Positions 29,088 to 40,108 are shown, counted from the stretch's first letter. The stretch is DNA of 64,000 nucleotides from Achatina immaculata (GCA_009760885.1 CM019721.1:17842196-17906195), one strand, 5' to 3'. The notes: generated from the letters alone by a model not told the origin. Program-made: numbers and translations.

Positions 29088-30570
29088 CTTCTTCTTCTTC
29101 TTCGTTCACTTCTACCACCAAAAACCGCACTGTGAACCTACTGAATTCACACCTGTGGTCCTCGTTAGGTCCTGTGGTCCCCTGTGTGGTCCAAAATAGA
29201 CCACACGAGATCCACGAAAGGACCACAAGGGGTTCAGAGTATCACAGTGCTTTAGCCTGTATTCTTGGTGGGTCTCGGAAGCGGGATTGCGTGACACCGT
29301 GGTTTTCATTGCACCAGTTTAGTCTAGGGTTGGACTTTCTCACCGGAAGACCTCGACGTGTTTAGGATATCAGCGCATCCCCGCTGGGTGAGAGGCGGTA
29401 GCCCACCCAGGCCAGAGTTGGGCTTTCTCACCGGAAAACCTCGATGTGTTTTGAGATACCCGTGTATCACCGCCGGGTGAGAGGTGGTTGCCCATTCAGT
29501 CCAGGGTTGGACTTTCTCACCGGAAAACCTCAGCGTGATTAGGATACGCAAACATCCCCGCCGGGTGAGAGGTGGTTGCCTATCTAGACTTCCTGGTCCA
29601 GTGTCTCCGACTTCAGCATTTTGCGGTCGTGGCCGCTACCCTTCCTAGTTGTCACCAGGATGGAGCTTTTGTCCAGGAGGACGAATCCTCGCCACTAGTG
29701 ACTTCTACCCCTGGGTTGAGCCGGTTTAGGCATTATCCTAGTATGGGCGTGTTTGGGATGGGACCGACCTCTAGGGCAGTGGTACTGTGACATGCATAGC
29801 CTTCAAGATTCACCCCTGGTATGAGCCGGTTTAGGCAAAATTCACCAGTATGGGTGTTTATCAGGCGTTACCGACCTCTAGAGCGGAGGTGGCATGACAT
29901 GTCTAGCCATCAAGTTCCACCCCTGGTGTGTGCCGGTTTAGGCATATTTCACCAGTGTAGGTGTATTTCGGACGTGGGCGGCCTCTAGAGCAGAGGTGCC
30001 GTGGTATAGCTCTCGTAGCAATACTACTGGACATACCGGTTAAACTTCACTTTCCACCACCTTTTCCCATCGGCTCCGCACAGCAACCTTTATTTCTTTT
30101 CCGCATTTACTTCCTTAACCGGGAGGAGCTTCACTCCACGCGCGGCATTTGAAGAGTCTCGCCAGCAGTGTCTTAACCTCTGGGACAAGCCGGTTCATGC
30201 ATTTCACTCGACATGACTGCACTCAGGACGTGGCCGACCTCCAGACCAGAGGTGCCGTGATTTGACTGTTTGCTTCACTTTATCCTTTCTACCACCCTTT
30301 CCGCAGTGATGCTGCGCGGCAACCTCATTTGCAAATTTCTTCATTGGCCGGGAGGAGCACCGCTCCACGCACGGCAGCTGAAGATCTCGCCAACAGCGGC
30401 AGATGAGCTACCAAACGTGCCACTCATCTACCCTAAGTAACTGGTTTTCAGGCACCAGATATTCGCCCTCGCCCCTTCTCCTGTCAGTTTAAACAGTTCT
30501 GCCACGGGAAGGCCAGGAGCTGGACTTGACTGCCAGAGGCTGTTTGTGGCGCGTTTGCAGTCCTTAGAAC
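29088..30570 (-). mobile_element. 1.48-kb GC-rich retro-insertion, non-coding
   Basis: Flanked by a perfect 13-bp duplication CTGTTAAGTGTGT (29075-29087 and 30571-30583). The left end is a cttcttcttcttcttc run, that is a (GAA)n tail on the minus strand, so the element reads 30570 to 29088. Inside are about three 88-bp repeats (29332-29590, core ctttctcaccggaaaacctc) and three to four 105-bp repeats (29705-30250, core gagccggtttaggca). No long frame and GC well above the surroundings. Possibly a non-autonomous LINE derivative. Confidence 0.75.
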
Positions 30571-30668
30571 CTGTTAAGTGTGTGAATTAACAGTCATCAT
30601 TTTTCTGATAAGTGTGTGAATTAACAGTCATCATTTTTCTGTTAAGTGTGTGAATTAACAGTCATCAC
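30571..30668. repeat. 33-bp minisatellite, right half
   Basis: Three further copies of the unit at 28925-29087, separated from it by the insertion. Confidence 0.9.
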
Positions 30669-30689
30669 TATTATTTTTATAATAGATTC

Positions 30690-30960
30690 ATTGTGCTGTA
30701 CGGGCTAGAGGTGTGTCTGAATACCTTTGAATACCACATGCTAACAAAATTAGAGAAGACCGTCTCGGAAGGATATATAATAGGAAAAAGAAAGAGAGGA
30801 AGACCAAGGCAAAGATGGCTGCAAGACACTGATAATCTGCAAATGGAGGCATCAGTAGCAAGGCATCTTGCTTCCAACCAAGAGCCTACAGGATAGCTGT
30901 TAGGGAGGCAAAGTTCTGCAAGTGACATGCAAATGACAACAAAATGTATAGGCACAACCA
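30690..30960 (+). mobile_element. LINE family B 3' fragment
   Basis: Frame 30693-30896 contains GKRKRGRPRQRWLQDTDNLQ, the conserved family B end; truncated 5' and interrupted by small indels. Confidence 0.82.
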
Positions 30961-30984
30961 GCTAGCAGAGATTATTCAATTCAA

Positions 30985-31405
30985 ATTTAATATCCACCCT
31001 CGTTTATGCATGTGAAAGCTGGAAAACAACTAAAGAAAGAGACAAGAAATTAGACTCTTTTGAAAAGAAATGCCTACGGAAAATACTTGGTATAAAGTGG
31101 AACGAATTCAAGAACAATGCAGAGATAAGACAGATGAACCTGTCTCATGAGTGATCAGAAAAAGATGAACATATGTTGGTCACATGATGAGAAAAAACAG
31201 TCAGAGAATCCCAAAACAGGCTGTCAAATGCAACACAACAAGCAGAAGAAAAAGAGGTAGACCATGTGAAACTCTAGAGGGCATTGTTAGAGAGGTCAGT
31301 TTTGTGGGCATAACATGAAGTTGAAAAGCCGGCAGGGAACAGGAAATCTTGGCAAACTTTCATACGAGCCCAATGTTTAATGGCATGGGAAGAAAAGATG
31401 TGACT
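30985..31405 (+). mobile_element. LINE family A 3' fragment
   Basis: Matches 43585-44030 of the reference copy (tttatgcatgtgaaagctgg, aaacaactaaagaaa) through to the cgagcccaatgtttaatggc terminus; many frame breaks. Confidence 0.82.
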
Positions 31406-31409
31406 ATGC

Positions 31410-32460
31410 GTACATAAGATGTGACTATACGTACAACTCCAAATGAACTGTAAAATCAAGCACAAGGGCAGACACATCCTTGTAATGTCATTGAAGTAGC
31501 TTCTCTATCGATTCACAAATTCAAATGAGCAGACAAGACTGCAATTCACTTCTTTGACTTTGGGCACTCACAAGCCAGTCGTATACCACTGTAGAATCAA
31601 ACATGAAGCTTCACTCGCATCACCCCATGCAGATAAGAAAAGGAAGCAGGACCTGGCAGAGAGGTTCCAGAAGGGATAGTTCTCCTAAATTGGTCGTCAC
31701 GTGTGTTTTAAATAATTTCACTGTACGAATGTCTTAGTCACTGAGTTTTAAGAGCCTCGGAATATGAATCATGAAAGCCCGATGACGGGAACAAGTTCAC
31801 ACACCATCCAGCTTATTAAACAAAAATAATATTGCAGAAATTACGCGACCTCCTACGGATATCCCGCAGAACACCCGGGCCACACTTTGAGAAACCCTGC
31901 TCTAAGAACAGTGGCTCGAATCCCTGCATCTGTCATAGATCCATCAGCTGACATTCATTTTTGTACCTGGCCATTCAGGTGGCAGGGGAAGTGAAACTGG
32001 TTTATTTTGCTGTCATGGAGGGAGGCCAGGCAATGGATTGAGCACATATCATACATTCTATGGAAAAAAGGCACTTCACTGACAACTATAAATCTACGTC
32101 GCTGTTAAGAATGAAGCAGTTGGAGGTAAACCGAGGTGGCGAAAAGTGAACGACTCATTAAAAGCTTCAAACGGATTGTCAACCAATAAAGAACGGATGT
32201 CATCTGTTACTGTATGCTGTATCCAGAGTGCATGGATGAAGGTCATTCCTAACTAACTATGGCTGGGAAAAGCCGGTAGAATGTATGGACTGTACAAGCT
32301 AGTAAAATGAGCCATTGAAGTGTGTACAATGGTGAGAAGAAACAAAGGAGAGTAAAATGCCTTGACCTAAAACAATGTAATGACGAAAAAATGAATTGAA
32401 CATGTTTCATTTACTTTTGATTCACAATCTAATGCATCATCTTCCAATAAGACTCACATC
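31410..32460. other. Intergenic relic sequence
   Basis: No gene. Near 31880-31915 ccacactttgagaaaccctg resembles an hAT-type end. 31980-32260 (ggaggtaaaccgaggtggcg) looks like old repeat but has no partner in the window. Confidence 0.4.
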
Positions 32461-32479
32461 TTTGGCTTTTCCCAGAATG

Positions 32480-32618
32480 TCAAATGAATATGAACCAAAA
32501 GCTCGCTTTGAATTTGGCGGACATGTTTTCACTCCAGCTGGTATCGATACCAACAACATAAATTAATGGATTAAAAAGTAGGATCATATTCGCCGGTTTT
32601 GTAATCTGATAATTCATC
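32480..32618 (-). pseudogene. GPCR transmembrane-7 fragment (tentative)
   Basis: Minus-strand reading TKPANMILLFNPLIYVVGID followed by SAKFKASFWF and a stop looks like the NPxIY motif of TM7 and the start of helix 8 in rhodopsin-like receptors. No other part of the receptor is seen adjacent, so it is read as a relic. Chance similarity cannot be excluded. Confidence 0.35.
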
Positions 32619-32762
32619 TTTTTTTTTCTTTGTTCCGGCGTTCAAAGGCAAAAATAATTCCTTTTATTTTTTTTCCTTTGTTTTTTTTTTAGTTCCACCT
32701 GTCTTACGTTGGTAAAAGCGAGAGAGCAGACGTTACAAGTGCAATATAAGAAGTGTACATCT

Positions 32763-32960
32763 TACATCCCTCCCGTGCCGTTAAACGTCACATAGGGCCC
32801 GCAAGGTAGTTCGCCAAGATGTCCTGTTTTCGGCGAGTTTTTCAGTCTCATCAAGGGATGTTATGCCCACTGAATTGGCTTCTCTTAACATTGTCCTCTT
32901 TAGAGTTTCACGTGGTCGACCTCTTTTTCTTCGGCTTGTTGTGTTCCATTTGATAGCTTC
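32763..32960 (-). mobile_element. LINE family A 3' end
   Basis: ctcccgtgccgttaaacgtc and the following 190 bp on the plus strand match the complement of the family terminus. Directly abuts a plus-strand family B copy. Confidence 0.87.
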
Positions 32961-33505
32961 ATGTTATTACAACAAATTACATACAATATTGCTCTTCAGA
33001 AAGTAAAACAAATAAAGAATCTGTGGAGAGGAGCAGACAGAACCACAAAAATAAGATTTTTAAGGGCATGCATCTTTCCTATCGCAACATATGCCTGTGA
33101 GACCTGGACACTTAACAAAACAGCTGAGAAGCACATAAATGCCTTTGAATGTAAATGCTATAGAAGAGTTCTCCAAATATCGTGGACACAAAAAAGAACA
33201 AATATATCTATACTACAAGAGCTTAATATTGAAGAAGGCTGGCTAGTAAAGAGGATTAAAGAGAGAAAACTTAAATATTTTGGCCACATTAAACGTCATG
33301 ATAATTTAGAGAAGACCGTATTGGAAGGATACATAATGGGAAAAAGAAAAAGAGGAAGACCGAAACGAAGATGGCTGCAAGACATCGTTGATGATCTGGA
33401 ACTGGATGCAGCAGCAGCAGGCCATCTTGCTCACAACCGAGAGGCCTACAGGAGTGCTGTTTGGGAAGCAAAGTTCCGCAAGGGACATGCAAATGAATGA
33501 ATGAA
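32961..33505 (+). mobile_element. LINE family B C-terminal copy, least damaged
   Basis: Frame 32961-33500 (179 codons) is intact: KIRFLRACIFPIATYACETW, ECKCYRRVLQISWTQKRTN, KRIKERKLKYFGHIKRHDN, GKRKRGRPKRRWLQDIVDDL and KFRKGHANE. This is the region after the RT palm in RTE/CR1-like LINEs. The element ends with an (aatg)n tail at 33490-33505. 5' truncated. Confidence 0.9.
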
Positions 33506-33509
33506 CATA

Positions 33510-34160
33510 CAATGCTATGATGAACAAAACTCGCAGGAATATAAAAGTAATTGATGCATATACATCTCTCCTCGTATAATTTCCTTTCTATTCTAAGGTA
33601 GAAATTCAAGTTGGTATTGGCTATACGTACTGTATTCTAAATATCGCTGATTTTCTTTTCATAAAGATTTTGTAAACAAATTGCTACGGTTGACACAAGT
33701 TAGACATTTTGAAAGAACCATTGCGTAATTTAGTTGTTCATATTTCGTAAAGTTTCTAATTTGTTTATATTTGTTGGTAAATAATAATAATATCATGAAG
33801 TAAAGAACTGAGAATAGAGGTAAAGGCTATAGTGTGTTCAGTTTTGCTGTTCGTATTGAAAGCGTATAAATGCTGAAAACATCTCGTGTCGTATTATTTT
33901 ATTCTTTCCATTAAAAAAAAAAATTCGTGCTTTTTGTCTGCCATTGGACAGAAATATAGGAGAGTTTTGACAGAGAGAGAGACTAATCCACTAACCGAAA
34001 GTAATGAAGACGTAGATGTAAACAGCAAAGAGATTTTGAGATATTCTCATGAACGCAAAACTGAAAAGTTCACAACATTATAAAAGTGATGACTCCTTTT
34101 GTTATAATTATTAAGCCAGTTGAAGAGTACTGATATATTAAAACGTCATCAAACTTTGTA
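33510..34160. other. Intergenic, one unexplained small frame
   Basis: AT-rich. The frame 33886-34083 contains YRRVLTERETNPLTESNEDV and looks protein-like after a possible acceptor at about 33953, but it has no recognised family and no partner exon. Confidence 0.3.
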
Positions 34161-34164
34161 TAAT

Positions 34165-34262
34165 AATTTGCATATCATCATCATCATCGCCTTTCACTCC
34201 TATGAGAGCACAGGCCACTGATAAAGGCTCTCCAGTCATTCCTGTTCATGGAATTATTGCGT
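34165..34262 (-). mobile_element. LINE family D 3' end, short copy
   Basis: catcatcatcatcgcctttc then gagagcacaggccactgata, matching 15229-15310; abruptly truncated. Confidence 0.8.
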
Positions 34263-34282
34263 ATCTATATGATTATTGCTAA

Positions 34283-34470
34283 TTCATTGCGATGTAGCAG
34301 GTTATGGGCAGCTATTTTTCAGTCTCGTAGTGCAGCTTAAAAAGCGGGATGTGTGCAATGCTTCTTTAGCAGACTCCACCGCCATGGGGACTATGGCGAT
34401 CCCTGGTCCGTTAGCCAGGCTAGGCTATAGGTCGCTGATTGCCAAAGCAGACAGCTTCTTCTTCTTCTTC
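34283..34470 (+). repeat. Dispersed repeat R1, truncated
   Basis: cagactccaccgccatgggg to gccaaagcagacagc, then a (ttc)n run at 34458-34472. Confidence 0.7.
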
Positions 34471-34509
34471 TTCCTCTGTCACTAGCGTCGCAGGGGTTTG
34501 AGACATAGG

Positions 34510-34770
34510 TCCAGAGCAAGATGAGAGGCCTGGGTTGCTGTCATATTACCATCTATTCACTTGTTTTCCATGGTCATGTTCGCGTCCTATATCCGGATGT
34601 TGTCGAGTTGTATCCACGTGCAGCTGGTTGTTCTAGATTCATACATATTAAAAGCCTGAACCACTTAATTTTCCGATTTTCTATGTAGTCCTTGCTAGGA
34701 GTTGTTTCCACCATTTTCTGGATTATTTCATTCCGAACTTGATCCTTTCTTGTCGGGTGCTAAGACCTTG
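34510..34770 (-). mobile_element. LINE C-terminal fragment
   Basis: Minus-strand reading VRNEIIQKMVETTPSKDY then RKIKWFRLLICMNLEQPAAR resembles the KxKWFGHLxRM segment of a LINE protein end. Different from families A-E. Confidence 0.5.
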
Positions 34771-34789
34771 TCTGATTAGGCAATCAGGG

Positions 34790-35155
34790 ACCCATAGCTG
34801 ATATGCTAACGGCAGGGTTATCGAACTATAGCTGACCAAGACCCTGTCCCACCTCTCCGTTGATACCTCCGGTAACAGGTCTAGCCTGGCTAACGAGGCT
34901 GAGATCGCCAGCCCCCATGGTGGTGGAGCCTGCTAAAGAAGTATTGCACACCCCCTGTTTTTAGCTGGTCTCTGGGACTGTAAAAATAGTTTCCATGGTG
35001 GTGGAGTCTGCTAAAGAAGCATTGGAACCCCCAGCTCTTTAGCTGCATTCTGGGACTGAAAAAATAGCTGCCATAACCCGCTCCCACACCGATGTGATGC
35101 TGTGCCTCAACACCTTGATGACATCAGCTGCAAAGAACAACAGCTCGCAATCAAG
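34790..35155 (-). repeat. Dispersed repeat R1
   Basis: About 360 bp opposite to the 11670 copy: ctgaccaagaccctgtccca, ggtggtggagcctgctaaag and gctgtgcctcaacacc. Contains an internal partial duplication (the tggtggagtctgctaaagaa segment twice, 34918 and 34995). Confidence 0.78.
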
Positions 35156-35214
35156 TAATCGGTTATCATCTGACATAGATCTAAATTCACATATACAATA
35201 CAAAGAAATCCTTA

Positions 35215-35285
35215 AGGCTCATTGTTGCAGATAAAGTTCGCTTCCTTTCCTCTCTGTTCCTAATCTGGGATAGATAATCTTCCTG
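35215..35285 (-). mobile_element. LINE family G 3' end, short
   Basis: ggctcattgttgcagataaa and following 60 bp resemble 61595-61650. Confidence 0.5.
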
Positions 35286-35287
35286 AA

Positions 35288-36470
35288 CGTATAAACTAGG
35301 ACAAATGTAGGAACAGCTTTATTACTTAACAACTACAAAGTTGTGACGTTTCGGCGTGAGCCTTAATCATACAACACACAGGACGAAGAAACAGAGAGAG
35401 GAGATAAAGTATAGATTCACATGAATACTATTTTTTTTTAAAATTAAAAGAGTACTTAGCTGTAAATTGTAAGGTGTGACTTGTCCGGCGGTGTGTGGCA
35501 GGAATGGATTAGTAGAACGTGGAGACTGTTTAAATAGAGACCTGTGATATGTGGTCAGTGGGTTGTAACTGGGGGTGCTGGATGGGGAACCGGGAAGGGG
35601 AGAGAGAGTGATACAATATTGACTTACCCAGGAGAAGTTGAAATAGATGATTGGGGAAGAGGGGTTGTAAAGTGATGCTGTGAGGAGGTTTGAAAAGTAA
35701 GAAGGGATGGAGCTTAGTGGAGAGGTACTATAATGATTGAAGAGAATGTTAAATGTAGCTAAACAGCGAGTTTAACCCATGTGGCTCCAGCGTCCCATAA
35801 TTTTGAATGCGCGGTTCACAAGCGCCAGGCAGCTTGTGTCATCTGCGAGACATTGTTTGATGGCTGTTACCAGAAAATCAGATTTGCCTCTGTGGTTGGG
35901 GCCATTGAAATGATTTGGGACTGGTTTCGAAGCGTACTGGGCGATGTCGTACAGATGTTTTTGTATGCGGTCCCCTAATCTGAGGCCAGTCTCACCAATA
36001 TACGTTATCCTGCATCTTTTGCAAATGATGACATATATCACATTACGGGACTCGCATGTGAATCCCTCATGAAGAGTGAGGATAGTTTTGGGAAAGGTGA
36101 TTGTTTTCGTTTTCCAGACTACATGGCGGGTAACGCAGCGGAGGCGGTTACTTTTTCTGGTGCCAACATATGTAAGGCTCTGCTTCAAGTGGCTGAATGT
36201 CCTTAAGGTTTGGCTCACGTTTGTATGCCAATAGGGGTGGATCAGAGAAAATGTCGCGAGTGTCGGGGTCGAGTTGGATTAGCGGCAGATGACGATAAAG
36301 AATTTTCGTAACCATCTGGCCATGCGGGTGGAAAGGCAGTACTAACTTAACTCTGTCAGATGGAGTAACAGGCTTTTTCCTGAATACTTCTTTGCGGCTC
36401 ACTATATATAATCTATCTGGTTCTCCAGGTTCGGGGGTTGGAGCGTGGGACCCAATGACCCCATCTCCGT
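35288..36470 (-). mobile_element. Penelope-like element, 3' half
   Basis: The left end 35288-35430 repeats the terminal sequence of the 13478 copy (ataaactagga, acaaagttgtgacgtttcgg). The minus strand encodes, in order, the end of the RT thumb (36402-36148: KLVLPFHPHGQMVTKILYRH; FSDPPLLAYKREPNLKDI) and a linker plus GIY-YIG domain (36218-35772: CESRNVIYVIICKRCRITYI). The two frames overlap in different registers, so there is at least one frameshift. No second terminal repeat is seen on the right. Confidence 0.85.
35772..36402 (-). pseudogene. Penelope-like RT thumb plus GIY-YIG, frameshifted
   Basis: Known order in these elements is RT, linker, GIY-YIG endonuclease. Here the linker frame (LKQSLTYVGTRKSNRLRC) and endonuclease are continuous for 148 codons, but the RT end is one frame away. 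The catalytic YxxD-type RT core is absent from the window. Confidence 0.82.
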
Positions 36471-36479
36471 TTAAAAAAA

Positions 36480-37060
36480 AATAGTGTTACAGGATAGATA
36501 TCATAATTTATATTAATTTAAGCGGTTTTTGTCTACAGATTTATGCCGATTAAACAACAATTGTTTGTCTAAATGTTATTTAAACATATTTTAAACAGCT
36601 AGTTAATGGCTCGGAAAGCTGAAAAAGAAGTGATACGATATTAACGGAATTGGATTTGATGAGGTTTTTAGACCGACAGCTTGAGTTGTTTGAAATACAC
36701 CGAACATCGAACAAGATTGATGTGGGCCTTTAAAGAACTTCTCGTTAATATTCATAGAAATAAGTATAAAACTGTTAAACGACTTCTATCATTTTTAATG
36801 ACACTGGATATAGATTTTTCAGATTATCACAGGTCAGTCATAAAGTTTTATTTCGTGGGGTTGAATTTCATATTTTTAATTTTCCACGGCGGAACTTTCA
36901 ACTTCATCATATGAGATGTTCTATGTATGTATTGTCAAAACTAAGCAAGCTATCGTTTAGTCATCAAAGCAATGGGCAAGTACAGGTTCTAGGTAAGTTT
37001 GAGGATATTTGAAGCTCATAGACTAATTGTCTTTTTTTTTTTGAGACAACGAAAAAAACA
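36480..37060. other. Intergenic, possible orphan exon
   Basis: AT-rich. 36681-36831 reads FKELLVNIHRNKYKTVKRLL then LDIDFSDYHR and ends at a CAG|gtcagt donor-like site. No family recognised and no partner exon found. Confidence 0.25.
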
Positions 37061-37061
37061 G

Positions 37062-37238
37062 ACCGTGACCCGGTGGTACTGCAAACCGGGCCCACCCGTA
37101 ACGAGACGCGGACCTTGCCCCCGGCAGTCAATGTGCAGGGCGGCCTCAAACACCTCGTTGGTTCCAAAATAACAAAGTGTACATTCTACAGAGCGCAGAA
37201 CTACACTTTGATCTTAGCCAAAAGGCCATTGTCGAAGT
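37062..37238 (-). ncRNA. U2-like snRNA (divergent gene or pseudogene)
   Basis: About 177 nt, close to canonical U2 length. The minus strand carries ggccttttggctaagatcaa then agtgtagt, the U2 5' hairpin and start of the branch-site region. It also has an Sm-like site ttattttgga (37162-37172), an aacgag/ctcgtt stem (37154-37159 with 37100-37105) and stem-loop IV cccggt-ttgcagtacc-accggg (37069-37090), which carries the loop that binds U2B''. Odd points: the branch-recognition word is GTAGTT rather than GTAGTA, the first dozen bases (U6-pairing) are altered, and the segment between the branch region and Sm site is about 30 nt shorter than usual. U2 pairs with the intron branch point in the spliceosome; whether this copy can is doubtful. 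Confidence 0.68.
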
Positions 37239-37324
37239 AGGTTATTTCTTGCGTTTGTAAGACTGCTATATCATATCAGAGCAGTTTATGTTTTCTGGGT
37301 GAGTTATGGTTATGAACTTCATAG

Positions 37325-38285
37325 ACTGCGAAAAAGGCATTTGATAGCATACACAGAGATTCACTGTGGAGAATTTTAAGTCTGTATGGAATACCATCTA
37401 AAATTGTTAACATTATTAGAGATCTCTACCATGGCTATGTTTGTGCAGTCAAAACAGAAGAAGGAATGAGTGAATGGTTTCAGATTGAAACAGGCTGAAA
37501 CAAGGATGTATATTATCTCCCTTGCTTTTTGGAATTGCCAGAGACTTTATAATGAAAAGATTCTGTACAGGTAAAACGGGCATTGATTGGGTATATGGGA
37601 CCCAAATAAAAGATCCTGATTTTGCTTATGACATAACTCTTATCAGTAACAATGTGAAATCACTGCAAGAAAAAAAACAGATTTCTTGTCTTCCTTGGCT
37701 AGTAAAATAGGACTTGAAATTAACAAGGAAAAAAAAAAAAAATAATGAAACTTCTTATTAACTATGAACAAAAAATATAAATAGAAGGAACAGCTGTTGA
37801 AGAAGTAAACCATTTTCCATACCTCAGCAGCTATGTAGATCAGGATGGTGACACCAGAAAGGAAGTTAGAATTAGACTTGCAAAAGCAGCATCGACCTTC
37901 AAGAATCTTGAGAACAAAAACCAAGTTAAGATTATTCAATTCAAATGTAATATCCACCCTCATTTATGCATGCGAAAGCTGGAAAATAACTAAAGAAATA
38001 GACAATAAATTAGATTCTTGAAAACAAATGCCTAAGGAAAATACTTGATATAAAGCGGAATGAATTCAAGAACAATGCAGAGATAAGACAGATGAGCAAA
38101 CAACCTGTCTCATGGGTGATCAGAAAAAGAAGATGGACATGTGAAAGAGGACATTGTTAAGAGAGGTCAGCTTAGTGGGAATAACATCCTATGATGAGGT
38201 TGAAAGGCTCGCAGAAAACAGGAAATCTTGGCAATCTACCATGCGAGTCCTATATGATGTTTAACGGCACGGGAAGGATGTAAGA
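37325..38285 (+). mobile_element. LINE family A RT to 3' end, degenerate
   Basis: Runs from atttgatagcatacacagag through an RT segment (37522-37710: KTGIDWVYGTQIKDPDFAYD, with FAYD for FADD) to the terminus at 38270-38285. An internal deletion joins 37930 to the equivalent of 43580 in the reference copy. The U2-like RNA lies about 90 bp to its left. Confidence 0.85.
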
Positions 38286-38289
38286 TAAC

Positions 38290-38735
38290 TATGGTTACCA
38301 TATTTATGAAAGCTAAAAACAGACAAATGAAGACAAAATATGGACAGATTAACATTACAAGTAGTGACATGGTGAGGCATTCCCTTCTAGGTAGCAAAAC
38401 ATTATATTAAAAAAAGAAACATTAGAAAACAAGCGATTTAAAGCTATAGTTCACAGCTAACAAATGAGTCAGGACACATTTTGAGACCTTTTTAAAACAT
38501 AGCCACCAAACCTGTAGATTTTGGGCAATAAAATAAACCTTCAGATCGTTCCCCCCCCCCCCCCCCCCCCCTCCACTTGAGGGGCCTGGAGTGTGACTTT
38601 AATTTCTGCCTATCACTGCATCCCCTCATCTTGTGTCACCTTAGCCTTGTTTAATAAATCTGGGAGAAATAGCAAGCATTTTTCCATGTGTCTAATTTAA
38701 ATTAATTTCAAGCATACTTTATTTACTGAAACAAG
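38290..38735. other. Nothing recognised
   Basis: AT-rich with a pure C run of about 23-26 bases at 38549-38571. Confidence 0.5.
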
Positions 38736-38739
38736 TTGA

Positions 38740-39075
38740 TAGATTCAAGTACTTAGGAACAATTATAACAGATGATGGGAAATGTCACAATGAAATAAAA
38801 AGCAGATGTGCTCAGGCCAAGTCAGCATTCCAGAAAATGAGAAACATCTTGTGCAACAGATCCATATCAATGGAAACAAGATTCCGAGTACTTAAATGTT
38901 ACATTGAGCCAATTTTGTTTTATGGATGTGAAGCATGGTCATGAATAAGAGAGTACAACGAGAAATGGAGGCCATGGAAATGTGATTCATAAGAAGGATG
39001 TTGAAGGTACCATGGACAGCTAAGAAAACCAATGAAGAAGTCTTAAGAGAGGCTGGAGTTAAAAGGCAAATTATA
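38740..39075 (+). mobile_element. LINE RT C-terminal fragment (family H)
   Basis: Plus reading VDRFKYLGTIITDDGKCHNE then SAFQKMRNILCNRSISMETR and YGCEAWS is the usual post-palm region of a LINE RT. Broken by stops after 38940, then joined at 39080 to a family B piece. Confidence 0.75.
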
Positions 39076-39079
39076 GCAA

Positions 39080-39500
39080 TATGAATATATATGCCTGTGA
39101 GACCTGGACACTTAACAAAACAGCTGAGAAACACATAAATGTCTTTGAATGTAAATGCTACAGAAGAGTTCTTCAAATATCATGGACATAAAAAGAACAA
39201 ATGTATCCATACTACAATAACTTAATATTGAAGAAGGCTGCCTAATAAAGAGCATTAAACAGAGAAAACTTAATTATTTTGGACACATTAAACGTCATGA
39301 TAATTTAGAGAAGACCGTCTTGGAAGGGTACATAATGGGAAGAAGAAAGAGAGGAAGACCAAGGCGAAGATGGCTGCAAGACATTGTTGATGATCTGCAA
39401 ATGAATGCATCAGCAGCAGGGCATCTTGCTTACAACCGAGAGGCCTACAGGAGAGCTGTTAGGGAGGTAAAGTTCTGCAAGGGACATGGAAATGACTGAC
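39080..39500 (+). mobile_element. LINE family B 3' fragment
   Basis: Starts tatgcctgtgagacctggac and ends gcaagggacatggaaatgac with a (tgac)n tail; GRRKRGRPRRRWLQDIVDDL region present with frame breaks. Confidence 0.87.
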
Positions 39501-39504
39501 TGAT

Positions 39505-39865
39505 TTAGGGGCGTAGACATCAATTTTTGCAGTCGGCAACCTATAGCTGGCTTGCGTGGGTCAGGCATGGCAAACCATAACTGACCAAGAAGGGTCACTT
39601 CTCTGTTGGTGCCCCCAGTAACTGGCCTAGCCTGGTTAACAGGGCAGAGATCGCCATAGTCCCAATGGTGGTGGAGTCTGCTAAAGAAGTATTGCACACC
39701 CCCTTATTTTTTAGCTGTTTTCTGGGATTAAAAAAATAGCTGCCATAATCCACTCCCACACTAGTATGACGTTGTGCCCCAACACTTCACAGCATCGGCT
39801 GCAAAGAATGCCAGCTTGCAGTTCCAAGGAGATACAAGACACGACAAGACAAGACAAGACATGTC
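39505..39865 (-). repeat. Dispersed repeat R1 with (acaag)n end
   Basis: Full-length-looking copy (about 350 bp) ending gacaagacaagacaagacat. The pentanucleotide run is a candidate 3' tail, in which case the element reads along the plus strand. Confidence 0.75.
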
Positions 39866-39932
39866 TCATGTACAGAATGTTCATCTAATCATTTAAAAAA
39901 AAAATATAAATGCAATGATTGTTTGTTTCAGG

Positions 39933-40108
39933 TGCATACAGACTGGACATGGTAACTGCCAGTTCCAGCATTGAAAACTTGTATCCTGATGCTTATATCA
40001 TAAGTGCTGTTGCTGTGAACAGATTTGTTGTCATCATAAAATGCCAGTTTCCCTTGAGCATCATGACAAAATTGCTGAGTGTGAAGACATTTAAACTGCT
40101 TGTAAAGT
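39933..40108 (+). pseudogene. Possible GPCR TM3 fragment
   Basis: Frame reads SSSIENLYPDAYIISAVAVN then RFVVIIKC and stops at 40108. The helix followed by an (N)RF replacing DRY resembles TM3 of a rhodopsin-like receptor. It precedes the first visible CLCC1 exon by 35 bp but is cut off by a stop, so it is not part of that protein. Weak. Confidence 0.3.

Noticed and set aside
33886..34083. 65-codon frame considered as an upstream CLCC1 exon
   Set aside because: No similarity to the lumenal part of CLCC1 could be seen and no matching donor was found.
36681..36914. 77-codon frame with a donor-like CAG|gtcagt inside, considered as a first exon
   Set aside because: No family recognised and no partner exon; left as an open possibility in the intergenic entry.
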